Shown here in pieces: positions 1 through 9,685 of a stretch of 64,000 nucleotides of DNA (position 1 is its first letter; each line of letters opens with the position of its first letter). The notes under the pieces were generated by a model that made no database searches, was not told the origin of the DNA, and worked only from the letters and a program-made list of their open reading frames with translations. The stretch lies in contig NZ_JAQNDL010000002.1 of assembly GCF_028368995.1 (NCBI RefSeq), positions 1,175,724-1,239,723 of the forward strand, written 5' to 3'. The translations under genes and the position numbers were made by a program. The stretch comes from Nannocystis bainbridge (lineage in GTDB: Bacteria > Myxococcota_A > Polyangia > Nannocystales > Nannocystaceae).

Positions 1-182
1 GCGCCCTGGCGACCGTCGGCCTGTCGATCGGGGCCACGGCCGAATTGAACGCGCTGGGCAAGTGGCTCATCATCATCACGATGTTCGTCGGCCGCGTCGG
101 CCCGATCTCGCTCGCCCTCGCGCTCGGCACGCCGCGCGGCGCGCACGTCCAGTTCCCCGAGACCAAGATCATGGTCGGCTGA
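1..182 (+). CDS. ktrB: K+ transporter membrane subunit, C-terminal end (KtrB/TrkH), partial
   Basis: Only the last 59 codons are present, read from base 3 to the TGA at 180-182. The peptide carries the typical end of the KtrB/TrkH superfamily of potassium translocating subunits: a Gly-Lys pair before a hydrophobic helix (LGKWLIIITMFVGRVGP), then a short polar tail. In this family the Gly-Arg-x-Gly motif lies at the last pore helix of the inner-membrane channel. The RCK subunit gene follows after 42 bp, the usual ktrB-ktrA order. The family call is firm for so short a piece because motif and neighbour agree; Trk or Ktr subtype is inferred from the single-RCK partner. Confidence 0.85.
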   Translation, partial: ALATVGLSIGATAELNALGKWLIIITMFVGRVGPISLALALGTPRGAHVQFPETKIMVG

Positions 183-224
183 GCGCCGGGGCTCCTCGTC
201 ACCTGAACTCAAGGACATGTCCTC

Positions 225-881
225 ATGAGCGGAGAATTCGCAGTCATCGGCCTCGGGCAGTTCGGACGGGCGGTCGCGCTGAGCCTGGTGCGCGAGGGCG
301 CGGCGGTGCTGGCGATCGATCAGCTCGAGGAGCGGGCGCAGTTGGTCGAGTCCGAGGTCGACGCGGTCGCCTGCGCCGACGCGACCGACGAGCGCGCGCT
401 CAACGAGCTGGGCCTCGAGCGCATGTCGTGCGTGGTGGTGGCGATGGGGGCTCGCGCCCGCGAGACTTCGATCCTCACGACCTCGCTGCTGCGCCAGCGC
501 GGGATCCCGCGCATCATCAGCCGCGCGGCCAACGAGCTGCACGCGCGCGTGCTGCTGGCCGTGGGCGCGCACGAGGTCATCAACCCGGAGCTGCAGATGG
601 GCCAGCGTCTGGCCCGCAACCTGGCCCACCCGACGATCCTCGAGCAGATCGCGCTCGACGAGAACACCAACCTGGTCGAGGTCGCCACGCCCGAGCAGTT
701 CATCGGCAAGTCGATGACGGAGGTCGACCTGAAGCGCCGCTACGGCGTGTCGGTGATCGCGGTCCGCCGCGCCGGCCAGGTGCTGCCGCAGCTCGCCGGC
801 GACGATCGGCTGCAGCGCGGCGATCGCCTGCTCATCGTCGGCCAGCCGGCCTCGGTCCGCCGGCTGGCGAGCCTGGCGTAG
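225..881 (+). CDS. ktrA: K+ uptake regulatory RCK protein KtrA
   Basis: Cytoplasmic gating subunit (218 residues) that binds a nucleotide and controls the KtrB channel. Residues 4-120 form a Rossmann RCK-N domain with the GLGQFG dinucleotide motif at 9-14 and an acidic residue closing the second strand (AIDQ, near 31). Residues 135-218 form a TrkA-C domain ending in the usual LLIVG strand. One RCK module at this length is typical of KtrA; TrkA has two. The ATG follows one 14-bp-spaced repeat pair (cores at 202 and 216). It probably forms an operon with the channel gene upstream. Confidence 0.92.
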   Translation: MSGEFAVIGLGQFGRAVALSLVREGAAVLAIDQLEERAQLVESEVDAVACADATDERALNELGLERMSCVVVAMGARARETSILTTSLLRQRGIPRIISRAANELHARVLLAVGAHEVINPELQMGQRLARNLAHPTILEQIALDENTNLVEVATPEQFIGKSMTEVDLKRRYGVSVIAVRRAGQVLPQLAGDDRLQRGDRLLIVGQPASVRRLASLA

Positions 882-899
882 TCCCCTGGAGCTTCTGCG

Positions 900-2147
900 A
901 TGACCCTGCGCACCCGCCTCCTGCTCGGCTACGGCTACCTGATCGCGCTGCTGCTGCTCAGCGTCGGCACGGCCGCGTTCAACTCGCAACGCGTCGCCCG
1001 CAACGTGCAGGTGGTCGTGCAGAACAACCTGGTCAGCCTCAGCGCGGCGGTGGCGATGCTCGACCAGATCGAGCGCCAGGACAGCGCGACGCTGGTCGGG
1101 TTGATGCAGCGCAGCGAGCCGACCGAGATGACGGCGGCCGAGGAGGACTTCGAGAAGGCGCTGGTGCAGGCCCGCAGCGCGGCGATGACGGACGACGACA
1201 TCGCCATGCTGAAGAACCTGCAGGAGAACTACGAGGTCTACCGCAAGGCCCGCGACGAGCTGCTGCGCAGCATCCCGGAGGAGCCGTACGCGGCCTACCA
1301 CGAGTCGGTGTTCCGCGTGTTCGAGGAGCTGAAGCGCGACGTAAACCAGTACCTCGAGGCGAAGAAGACGGCGCTCGGCGACGCCAACATCGAGGCGTCG
1401 CAGTCGGCGATCGAGGCGGCGGTGCTGCTCGGGGTGTTGGTCACGGTGGCGCTGCTGTCGCTCGGGCCGCTGTCGCGCAGCCTGCAGCGCGACGTGCTCG
1501 GGCGCCTGTCGGAGGTCGGCAGCGTGACCGAGGCGATCGCCAGCGGCGACCGCCGCCGCCGCGTCCGCGACTTCTATCAGGACGAGCTGGGGCAGGTGGC
1601 GCGCCAGCTCAACGCGGCGCTCGATCGCCAGCAAGAGCTCGAGTCGCAGATGCAAGGCCGGTTGCTCGAGCAGCGGCGCGTGCTGGTCGGACTGATGAAA
1701 CAGTGGCCGATGCCGGCGGCGCTGATCGGGATCGACGGCGAGCTGGTGGCGTCGACGCTGAGCGAGGACGACGAGGACGAGCTCGATCGCCTGACGCCGC
1801 GCGTGCGTATGGCCGCGAAGGTGCTGATGACGCGCCGCTTCGTCCGCGCCGAGGAGCTATCCGCCGACATCAAGGCGAGCGACGCGGTGCGCGTGGTGCA
1901 GATGCGCGCGCTGGCCTCGGGCGACAATCAAATCGCGGGCTGGCTGGCGTCTTTCGTCGATCCGCGGGTCGGCGTGCTGGCGCCGCGCGGGCCGGGCGAT
2001 CCCGAGCCGAGCGGCGACACACCGGTGAGCGAGGCGAGCGACGCGCCGGCGAGCGAGAACGCCGAACCCGCGGTGACCGCCGAAGCGAACGACGAACCCG
2101 CAGTCGCCGCCGTCGTCGCCGAGGATCCCGCGTCGCGGTCGAGCTGA
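900..2147 (+). CDS. Membrane sensor-like protein with HAMP domain, no kinase domain
   Basis: 415 residues. Residues 7-27 are a transmembrane helix. Residues 28-168 form a helical extracytoplasmic region like four-helix-bundle chemoreceptor sensors. Residues 172-190 are a second transmembrane helix, followed by a HAMP-like segment (195-245) and a PAS-like stretch (about 258-300, with the pattern MPAALIGIDGELV). The C-terminal 60 residues are Glu/Ala/Pro-rich and probably disordered. No histidine kinase, cyclase or methyl-accepting signalling domain is visible, so the output is unknown. It starts 18 bp after ktrA and may share its transcript. Confidence 0.6.
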   Translation: MTLRTRLLLGYGYLIALLLLSVGTAAFNSQRVARNVQVVVQNNLVSLSAAVAMLDQIERQDSATLVGLMQRSEPTEMTAAEEDFEKALVQARSAAMTDDDIAMLKNLQENYEVYRKARDELLRSIPEEPYAAYHESVFRVFEELKRDVNQYLEAKKTALGDANIEASQSAIEAAVLLGVLVTVALLSLGPLSRSLQRDVLGRLSEVGSVTEAIASGDRRRRVRDFYQDELGQVARQLNAALDRQQELESQMQGRLLEQRRVLVGLMKQWPMPAALIGIDGELVASTLSEDDEDELDRLTPRVRMAAKVLMTRRFVRAEELSADIKASDAVRVVQMRALASGDNQIAGWLASFVDPRVGVLAPRGPGDPEPSGDTPVSEASDAPASENAEPAVTAEANDEPAVAAVVAEDPASRSS

Positions 2148-2180
2148 GCCGTCGCCGGCGGCCTCGCGCGGCGCCTGGTG

Positions 2181-2186
2181 TACGAT
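2181..2186 (+). promoter_or_regulatory. -10-like hexamer TACGAT, leaderless start
   Basis: TACGAT lies 6 nt before the ATG at 2193, where transcription would begin at or next to the start codon. No Shine-Dalgarno sequence is seen. The same geometry recurs at many genes in this window. Confidence 0.45.
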
Positions 2187-2192
2187 GCGGAC

Positions 2193-3331
2193 ATGGCGCA
2201 ACAGCGGAAATCAGGCCAGCCGAGCGGCGGCCAGATCCTGGGAAATCTCCAGGGGAAGCTCAAATCGGTGACGGGAGGCGGCGGCGGTTCGGGCTGGTTC
2301 GACTGGGTGTGGATCGGCGGGGCGCTGATCGCCGGGCTGGTCTTGATGACGACCTCGTTCACGGCGATCGAGCCCGGCCAGGTCGCGGTGCGGATCAACA
2401 ACATCACCGGCGGGCTGACGACAGTGACGCAGCCGGGCTGGATCACGCGGATGCCGTTCGGCATCCACTCGGTCTACGTGCTCGATGCCAGCCCGCAGAC
2501 GTTCTCGATGCACGGCTCGAAGAACGTCGACGACCTCGAGGTCAGCGAGCTGACGGTGCGCGCGAGCGACGGCTCGAACTTCCACTTCTCCGACACGACG
2601 ATCATCTTCCAGCTGTCCGGCGCCGAGGCGCAGACGGTCATCCGCGACGGCGGTGAGGACCGCGGCTTCCTCAAGTGGATGCGCCCGTACGTGCGCGCCA
2701 TCCTGCGCGACGAGTTCGGCCGCGAGTCGACGATCTCGGTGTCGAACCCGACCAAATTCGGCGAGGCGACCGAGCGCGCCAAGAGCCGGCTCAACGAGCT
2801 GCTCGGGGTGCACGGGGTGATCGTGACCCAGATCGTGACGCCGCGGCCGCAGTTCAACGACGAGTACGAGAAGCTGATCGAGGAGCGCAACAAGCTCGGC
2901 AACCAGCTCGAGGTCATCAAGTCCAACCTCGCGGCGGCCGGGACCAGCCGCGAGCGCCGGCTCGCCGAGGTCAACCGCGATCAGAACCGCCTGATCCAGG
3001 AGAAGCGCACCGAGCTCGAGTCGGCGCTGGCGACCGCGATCGCGGCCCAGGCCGACGCGACCCGCGAGGCCGACACTTACAAGATCTCGAAGGTCGCCGA
3101 GGGGCAGGCGGCCCTCAGCGCCGCCAGGCAGCAGGCGACCGAGCTGCGCGGCCAGCTCGAAGCGGTCTACCGCGCGCGCAAGGCCGAGATCGACGCGTTC
3201 CGCACGCAACCGGTCGAGCGCGTGATGGAGCGCCTGGGTGAGCGCCTGCGCGGAGTGACGATAGCGATCGAGCCGTGGGCCAACGACGCCAGCCCGTCGC
3301 GCGTCGAGATCGAGAAGATCGGGGGTGCGCA

Positions 3332-3335
<4 letters not shown>
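2193..3335 (+). CDS. SPFH/band-7 domain membrane protein
   Basis: 380 residues. A short Gln/Gly-rich cytoplasmic N-terminus precedes a membrane helix (about 37-57), then a band-7/SPFH domain (about 60-220) beginning with the family-typical EPGQVAVRINN, and a long charged helix (about 225-330) rich in Glu, Arg and Ala, as in HflK, prohibitins and flotillins. SPFH proteins form ring-shaped membrane scaffolds, some controlling proteases. ATG 2193 is preferred over GTG 2178 because of the promoter-like hexamer just before it. The stop overlaps the start of the next SPFH gene, so the two are probably translated and assembled together. Confidence 0.8.
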
Positions 3336-4543
<1,208 letters not shown>

Positions 4544-4566
4544 GCGAACCCGTGAAGGGGTGAAGC

Positions 4567-4602
4567 AGCGACGCGTGGCCGTGAGGCGCGCGTCGCTTTT
4601 CT
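4567..4602 (+). terminator. Intrinsic terminator after the SPFH pair
   Basis: Nine-base stem AGCGACGCG (4567-4575) pairs perfectly with CGCGTCGCT (4589-4597), and T residues follow at 4597-4600. It lies 24 bp after the stop of the second SPFH gene and before the convergent gene at 4650. Confidence 0.85.
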
Positions 4603-4649
4603 GTTCGTGGGTCGCGCGCTTCGCTCGTAGTTCGCAGAGCGACGGCGAC

Positions 4650-5375
4650 CTACGGTCCGCGCGCGACCAGCAGGCCGTCGGCGACCAGGCCGGCCAGCAG
4701 CTCGTCGGCCTCGTGCGGCTCGGCGCCCAGGCGCACCGCCTCGGCCGTCAGCTCGGCGCGCGGGCGGCCGTCGCCAGCGAATTGAAGCAAGCGGACGAGC
4801 GGTTCGCTGGCTGTCCCGAGAGACACCTCGCCGCCGGGGCCGGCCTCGACCAGCAGCGGCTCGCGGTCGGGCCCGCGGGGCGGCTTCTCGCGTGCGGAGC
4901 GGGCGGTCGCCAGGGTCGTCGCGGGGTCGGGCCCGAGGCGGGCGCGCATGCGCTCGAGGCAGGCGAGGCTGCCTTTCGGGACCCGCAGCGGGGCCACGCA
5001 TGGGTTGCACGCCAGGCCCTCGCCGGCGCCGGGGCGCGGGCGGCGGGCGTGGGCGATCGCCGCTTCGATCCGGCCTGGGCCACCGGCCTGTCCTCCGAGC
5101 CATGTCCCGAAGGACATGGCCATCGAACCATGTTCGAACACGCAGGTGCGGAACGCCGCCGACGAGAAGAACGCGTCGACCGCCGGCACGCCGAGCAGCG
5201 CCGCCGTGGCCGGGTACTCCTCGAGCAGGGCGTGCACGGCCCGGGCGCGGCGGTACGGATCGACGGTCAGGGCCCGGGGGTCGACGGCGCGCAGCAGCGA
5301 CCGCTCGCGCTCGGCCAGCTCGGGCAGCGGCCCGGCGCCGCGCACCGCCGCGGCGTAGGCGGGGTCGAGGTGCAT
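4650..5375 (-). CDS. Probable partner protein of the adjacent MNIO (DUF692) enzyme
   Basis: About 241 residues from ATG 5375; a GTG at 5396 or a start overlapping the DUF692 stop is possible, since the frame stays open. It is the last gene of the minus operon, directly after the DUF692 gene. Residues 1-60 are helical with Leu/Ala-rich spacing; the C-terminal 60 residues look like a small winged-helix domain (ELTAEAVRLGAEPHEADELL). DUF692 enzymes normally act with a partner that delivers the peptide substrate, and position is the main reason for this call; no named family was recognised. A middle segment (about residues 77-97, VFEHGSMAMSFGTWL) is encoded by five units of the 14-bp repeat (5084-5152), so it may be an insertion rather than conserved sequence. 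Confidence 0.5.
   Translation of the reverse strand: MHLDPAYAAAVRGAGPLPELAERERSLLRAVDPRALTVDPYRRARAVHALLEEYPATAALLGVPAVDAFFSSAAFRTCVFEHGSMAMSFGTWLGGQAGGPGRIEAAIAHARRPRPGAGEGLACNPCVAPLRVPKGSLACLERMRARLGPDPATTLATARSAREKPPRGPDREPLLVEAGPGGEVSLGTASEPLVRLLQFAGDGRPRAELTAEAVRLGAEPHEADELLAGLVADGLLVARGP
5084..5152. repeat. 14-bp-phased palindrome array inside a gene, 5 units
   Basis: Cores CCTG 5087, CATG 5101, CATG 5115, CCATG at 5129 and CAGG 5143 are spaced exactly 14 bp apart within the reading frame of the putative MNIO partner. Confidence 0.8.
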
Positions 5376-5416
5376 GCAGACGAGCGCGGCCTGCACGCGG
5401 CGAGGGTCGAGGCGGC

Positions 5417-6298
5417 TCAGGCGGCCTCCGGGCCGCGCGCGGGCCACAGCGCGGCCACGCGGTCGAACAGCGGCAGCACGGCGTCGATCGGGTTGCGCTC
5501 GCACTCGACGACGATCGAGCGCAGGTTGACCGCGCGCCGGGCCGCCTCGTTGGCGATGTCCCAGGTGTCCGGGAGGACCTCCGTGCCGTGATCGTCCTCG
5601 ACCCACGCGAGCCCGGCGGTGTCGTGGACGCGACCGCCGGCGACGTGCAGCTCGACCACGCGGTCCCACGGGAACCCGTCGAAGCCGGTCCGCGGGGCGT
5701 GGCCGCGGGCCCGCTGGAACATGGCCAGGTGGGCGCAGTCGAGCAGCAGCCCGGTGTCGGCGCGCTCGGCGACGCGGGCGAAGAAGTCGAGCAGGTGCAT
5801 GTCGCCGACGAACGCGGCGCCCGGCGGGTTCTCGGGCAGCACCTCGAGGCCGGTCGCCTCGCGCAGCGCCTGCAGGCCGTCAGCCAGCGGCCCGATCGCC
5901 TCCTCGACGAGGATCGGCGGCAGCAGCAGCATGTGCCCGCGGTCGCGGCGGCCGAGGTGCCACAGCCCGGCGTCGCCGCACAGCCACGCCGGCCGCAGCT
6001 CGCCGGCGATCGTGCGCACGGCGGCCAGCCACTCGGGGTCGAAGTCTTCGGGCTCGTCGAGGTTGATGTCGAGGAAGTGGTAGGTGGTGGGCAGGCCGGC
6101 GGCGGCCCACGCCCGCGCGTCGTCGTCGAGGCCCTTGACGACCTCGACGCCGACCTCGAGGAAGCCGGCGCAGTCGGGCCGGCGCCGCCGCAGCTCGAGC
6201 GGGTCGAGCGCGCCGTCCTGGCGCCGCGCGCCGTACTCGGTGCTGACGCCGAGGCCGAGGCGCGGCAGGGCGCGGACGCGGTCGAGGAAGTCGGGCAT
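5417..6298 (-). CDS. DUF692 / MNIO family multinuclear iron oxygenase
   Basis: 293-residue TIM-barrel protein of the DUF692 family, whose studied members (MbnB, TglH, ChrH, BufB) use a di- or tri-iron centre to oxidise cysteine or other residues in peptides. Visible landmarks are the first barrel strand LGLGVSTEYG, the metal-ligand blocks ENP near 165, DCAHLAMF near 200, and ELHVAGGRVHDTAG near 233 followed by a downstream Trp. The block usually read as DHLxxW is altered here (GDAGLWH). The start at 6298 begins at the conserved barrel; an upstream extension to 6349 would consist only of 14-bp repeat units. It is third in the minus operon, after the radical SAM/methyltransferase and glutathione S-transferase genes. 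Substrate unknown. Confidence 0.8.
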   Translation of the reverse strand: MPDFLDRVRALPRLGLGVSTEYGARRQDGALDPLELRRRRPDCAGFLEVGVEVVKGLDDDARAWAAAGLPTTYHFLDINLDEPEDFDPEWLAAVRTIAGELRPAWLCGDAGLWHLGRRDRGHMLLLPPILVEEAIGPLADGLQALREATGLEVLPENPPGAAFVGDMHLLDFFARVAERADTGLLLDCAHLAMFQRARGHAPRTGFDGFPWDRVVELHVAGGRVHDTAGLAWVEDDHGTEVLPDTWDIANEAARRAVNLRSIVVECERNPIDAVLPLFDRVAALWPARGPEAA

Positions 6299-6301
6299 TC
6301 G

Positions 6302-6376
6302 GGACAGGTCCGTGAGAACATGTCCGATCGGGCAGGTCCTCAAGGACATGCCCGTTCGGACATGGCAGATCGGTCA
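6302..6376. repeat. 14-bp-phased palindrome array, 6 units
   Basis: Cores at 6305, 6319, 6333, 6347, 6361 and 6375 are exactly 14 bp apart. The array fills the gap between the DUF692 start and the stop codon of the glutathione S-transferase gene; the last unit contains that stop (TCA on the plus strand, 6374-6376). Confidence 0.85.
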
Positions 6377-6997
6377 GCCGGCTTCGACCGCGCGGTTGGC
6401 CGGGCGGCTGACGCAGCGCTCGATCCACGCGCCGACGGCCGGGTAGGCGGCGATGTCGGTCTTGATGAAGCTCAGGGCCCAGGCGAGCGCCGCGGCGTTC
6501 GCGGCGTCGACGAGGGTGAAGCCGCTGCCGACCAGGTACTCGCGGCCCTGCAGGCGCTGGTCGAGGACCTTGAGCGCGGCCTCGAACTCCTTGGTGGCGG
6601 CCTCGGCCTGGAGGGCGTTGCGCGAGTCGGCGGGGAACCACTCGCTGGTGTTGAAGAAGATGCGGAAGATGGTGCCGCCGAGGGTGACCGAGCCCCACAC
6701 GCTCCACGACAGCGCCTCGGCGTACTCGCTGGAGCCGACGCGCGGCCACAGGCCCTTGTCGACGCCGAAGCGGTCGCCGAGGTAGAGGATGATCGCCAGC
6801 GACTCGAACAACGGGGTGCCGTCGACGACCAGCGCGGGCACCTTGCCGTTGGGGTTGATGGCCAGGAATTCGGGCTTGTGCTGGTCGCCGGCGCGGAGGT
6901 CCAGCTTGACCTTGTCGTAAGGGACGCCGAGCTCCTCGAGGACCCAGTGGACGCGTGAGGCGCTCGTGTGGGGGGTGTAATAGAACGTGATCGACAT
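6374..6997 (-). CDS. Glutathione S-transferase family protein
   Basis: 207 residues. The N-terminal thioredoxin-like domain (1-80) begins ITFYYTPHTSASRVHWVLEE, with a Ser at the usual catalytic position near 13, the cis-Pro motif VPAL near 54 and the glutathione-binding ESLAI near 66. An all-helical C-terminal domain (90-205) contains a family-typical FTLVDAANAA. Such cytoplasmic enzymes conjugate or use glutathione. Its place inside a peptide-modification operon, between the radical SAM/methyltransferase and DUF692 genes, suggests a linked role such as thiol handling, but this is inference. Confidence 0.85.
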   Translation of the reverse strand: MSITFYYTPHTSASRVHWVLEELGVPYDKVKLDLRAGDQHKPEFLAINPNGKVPALVVDGTPLFESLAIILYLGDRFGVDKGLWPRVGSSEYAEALSWSVWGSVTLGGTIFRIFFNTSEWFPADSRNALQAEAATKEFEAALKVLDQRLQGREYLVGSGFTLVDAANAAALAWALSFIKTDIAAYPAVGAWIERCVSRPANRAVEAG

Positions 6998-7072
6998 GGG
7001 GCCTGGTCTCCGCGGGTTATGTACGCGATCGGGCGGCGCAGGGGTAGGCGAGCGCAGCGGTCGGGGCTCGGG

Positions 7073-8950
7073 TCAGGTGGGGATGCAGTGGACCAGCAGC
7101 CACTGGTTGCTGGTGCCGGGGCCGATCTCGCGGCGCTCGAGCGCTTCGAGGCGCAGGTCGAGCGCGGCGGCGGCGGCCTCGATCCGCCGGACGGCCGCGG
7201 CCGCGTCGTCGTTGCGGTAGTGCTCGCGGCGGGCGCTCGAGCGCTCGCCGCGGGTGGTCTGCGCCGGCGTGCGAGCCAGGCCGAACGCTGTGTTGTCGCA
7301 GACGACGAGCACGCCGCCGGGCCGCAGTCGCGACAGGGCCGTGACGAGCACGCGATCGGGGTCGCGCAGGTGGTTGTAGCTGCGCAGGATCGTGACGGCG
7401 TCGAAGCGGCGTTCGCCGAGCTCGAGCGCCTCGGCGTCGCCGCGCTCGAGCGTCGCGCCGGGCGGCAGGCGGGCGCGCAGGCGGGTCAGCGCGGCCTCGT
7501 CGGGGTCGACGCCGGTGTAGCGGATCCCGCCGGCGGCGATCCGCGGGGCCAGGACCTCGAGGTAGGGCGCGTCGCCGCAGCCGAGGTCGAGGACGTCGCC
7601 GACGAGCGCGGCGAGGCGGGCGCGCACGGCCGCGTCGTCGCGGGTAAAGATGTCCTCGAAGACAGGTTCGAACATCCCCGTGCACGCGGAGAAGTGCGGG
7701 CAGCCGGCGCACAGCGGGCTGCGGGTCAGCGGCACCAGCTCGCGGGCGAAGTCCTGCGGCGCCGGACCGCGGGCGGCGTCGACGTAGACCTGGCCGAGGT
7801 CGTGCTTGACCGCGGCGATCTCCTCGTCGGTGAAGTCGCGGGTGTCGGCGCGGTAGCGGGCGATCGCGGCGCCGCGGCGGACGAACAGGTGACGGCCGCG
7901 CTCCCACGGGGTGACGCCGAGCGGCCCCTGTCGCAAGGGACAGGTGCCCTCGGCGGCCTCGTGCACCGCCTCGAGCGTGTAGTTGAAGGAGTTGGCGCGC
8001 GGGCGATCGGTGACCGGGCGCAGCTCGCCGGCGCCGTGGACCTCGTGGTAGCCGCGGTAGAGCCCGGGGCAGCCGCCGCGCAGGCTGCAGCCGTCGCAGG
8101 CCGGCGGGTGGCGCTTGTTGTCGTCGTCGACCGGGAACAGGTCGGGCTCGCCGATCTCGACCATGGTCCAGTAGCGGTGGCTGCGGAGGTCGCTGTAGCT
8201 GTCCTCGAGGCCAGGTACGAGGCAGCGTGGGATGCCGCCGTGCTGGACCCGGACGCCGCGCTCGCGGGCGTGCGCGGCGGCGGCGACGACGGCCTCGGCG
8301 ACGGCGGCGACCCGCGGGACCAGCAGCTCGAAGTTGCGGGCCGCGCCGCCTTTGGGCTCGACCATCGAGAACTTGAGGGTGACGCCGGCGAACCCGGCGA
8401 CGAGGTCGACGAGGCCGCGCAGGTGGGCGACGTTCTGGCGGGTGACGACGCAGTTGACGGTGAGGTCGAGGTCGCGGCCGGCGAGGTTGCGCAGGGCGGC
8501 CACGGCCTGATCGAAGGCGTCGCTGCGGACCAGGCGGTTGTGCACCGGGGCGCTGCCGCCGTGCAGCGAGAGGTAGACGTAGCGCAGGCGGTGGGCGAGG
8601 AGCTTGTCGGTGAGCTCGGGGTAGGCGAGCGCGCGGCCGTTGGTGACGAGGCCGAGGTCGAGGCCGAGGTCGGCGATCCGCGCGGCCCAGCGGAGCAGCT
8701 CGGGCCGGATCGTCGGCTCGCCGCCGGACAGGACGACCATGCTGTGTCCGAGCTCGGCGGCGCGGAGGATCTTGCGCTCGACCTCCTCGGCGTCGCCGTC
8801 GATCGGGCGCACATCGAGCGTGTGACAAAAGGTGCAGTGCTCGTTGCAGCCGTAGCCGACCTTGATCAGCGCCTTGTAGTCGCCGGGCTGGAGCCTCGGG
8901 GGCCGCGGGGGCCGCGGGCCGGCCCATGCGGGGTGGGAGCGATCGTCCAT
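7073..8950 (-). CDS. Radical SAM protein fused to a SAM-dependent methyltransferase
   Basis: 625 residues. Residues 25-240 form a radical SAM domain: cysteines 35, 39 and 42 in CNEHCTFC bind the [4Fe-4S] cluster, and LSGGEPTIRPELL is the SAM-binding GGEP strand. A first auxiliary motif has Cys-x2-Cys-x5-Cys (CDGCSLRGGCPG) followed by HGAGEL; a second is CAGCPHFSACTG. The last 170 residues are a class I methyltransferase with LDLGCGD and TGVDPDEAAL. Such proteins usually modify peptides, but the substrate is unknown. It is first in the minus operon; TAGCAT lies 11 nt before the ATG. Its first auxiliary motif resembles those in the two radical-SAM-like proteins of the divergent operon, linking both operons. 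Confidence 0.82.
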   Translation of the reverse strand: MDDRSHPAWAGPRPPRPPRLQPGDYKALIKVGYGCNEHCTFCHTLDVRPIDGDAEEVERKILRAAELGHSMVVLSGGEPTIRPELLRWAARIADLGLDLGLVTNGRALAYPELTDKLLAHRLRYVYLSLHGGSAPVHNRLVRSDAFDQAVAALRNLAGRDLDLTVNCVVTRQNVAHLRGLVDLVAGFAGVTLKFSMVEPKGGAARNFELLVPRVAAVAEAVVAAAAHARERGVRVQHGGIPRCLVPGLEDSYSDLRSHRYWTMVEIGEPDLFPVDDDNKRHPPACDGCSLRGGCPGLYRGYHEVHGAGELRPVTDRPRANSFNYTLEAVHEAAEGTCPLRQGPLGVTPWERGRHLFVRRGAAIARYRADTRDFTDEEIAAVKHDLGQVYVDAARGPAPQDFARELVPLTRSPLCAGCPHFSACTGMFEPVFEDIFTRDDAAVRARLAALVGDVLDLGCGDAPYLEVLAPRIAAGGIRYTGVDPDEAALTRLRARLPPGATLERGDAEALELGERRFDAVTILRSYNHLRDPDRVLVTALSRLRPGGVLVVCDNTAFGLARTPAQTTRGERSSARREHYRNDDAAAAVRRIEAAAAALDLRLEALERREIGPGTSNQWLLVHCIPT

Positions 8951-8990
8951 GCGCGGCGCCGATGCTATCGCGTCCTCGCGGCGCTCGGCA

Positions 8991-9110
8991 GCGAGGGCTC
9001 GCGTAAAAGTCGGGGGCCGAGGTCGCAGCGGCGATGGGGGCGTGAGGGCGGCGAGGGCTCACGCACCACCTCGGGGCCGAGGGTCGCGGCGGTGGTGGGG
9101 GCGTGAGGGC
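8991..9110. repeat. Direct duplication of about 60 bp in the divergent promoter gap
   Basis: Two imperfect copies start at 8991 and 9051 with GCGAGGGCTC and each end with GGGGGCGTGAGGGCG. They lie between the two divergent peptide-modification operons, 41-160 bp upstream of the minus-strand start. Confidence 0.7.
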
Positions 9111-9181
9111 GGCCGGCGCCCGGGTCGCCTTGACGCAGGCTGTGGGGGGCGGGTACGTTGGCTCCGATCAGGAACGACTGC

Positions 9182-9670
9182 ATGAAGTCTTCGCCGCGTG
9201 TCGCTCGTCGCAAGGTCCTCGCCGTCCTCGGAGTCGCCGCTGCCGGCGTGTCGACCGCGGTGTGCACGCTCCGCCCGCGCACGACGGCCCCGTCGTCCGC
9301 GGCGCCGCTGGCCGGTCTGGTCGGGCCGCTCGGCGAGTGGCGCGTCGAGCAGGTGCTGCCGCTGGTCGCAGGCGCGGTGCCGGTGCTGATGCGCACCCCC
9401 GCGGGCCAGAAGTTCCAGGTCGATCTGCTGCGCGCCGAGGACGAAGGGCCCCGCGCGGTCGCCCAGGCGGGCGGGCTGGCGCTGTACCTCGCCAACGGCG
9501 GCGCGGGCGACCGGCCGTCGACCGCGGTCGAGGAGCAGGGCGCCCGGGCGCTGGCGCAGCGGCTGGCGCAGCTGGCGAGCGAGCGCGGGGCGCCGGCGAT
9601 CCCCGGGCTGCTGACGCTGTCCGAGCGGCTGGCGTCGCACCGCCAGGCCGTGCTGACGCCGTGGGCCTGA
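9182..9670 (+). CDS. Twin-arginine exported hypothetical protein
   Basis: 162 residues from ATG 9182. The N-terminus (VARRKVLAVLGVAAAGVSTA) has an RR pair followed by a hydrophobic stretch, as in a Tat signal; a Cys follows, but the lipobox is not standard. The rest is Ala/Leu/Gly-rich with predicted helices and no recognised domain. It is first in the plus operon with the radical-SAM-like and HExxH genes. A small exported protein here could be the substrate of the modifying enzymes or an associated periplasmic protein; there is no clear leader/core structure or Cys-rich core. TTG 9158 is an alternative start. Confidence 0.5.
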   Translation: MKSSPRVARRKVLAVLGVAAAGVSTAVCTLRPRTTAPSSAAPLAGLVGPLGEWRVEQVLPLVAGAVPVLMRTPAGQKFQVDLLRAEDEGPRAVAQAGGLALYLANGGAGDRPSTAVEEQGARALAQRLAQLASERGAPAIPGLLTLSERLASHRQAVLTPWA

Positions 9671-9685
9671 GCGGCGCCGCGGCGA

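Noticed and set aside
6299..6349. Longer start of the DUF692 enzyme at 6349
   Set aside because: The extra 17 codons are encoded entirely by palindrome repeat units; the conserved barrel begins right after ATG 6298.
8949..9185. Small plus-strand ORF in the divergent promoter gap as a precursor peptide
   Set aside because: It is a translation of the 60-bp duplication, Arg/Gly-rich with no leader/core pattern.
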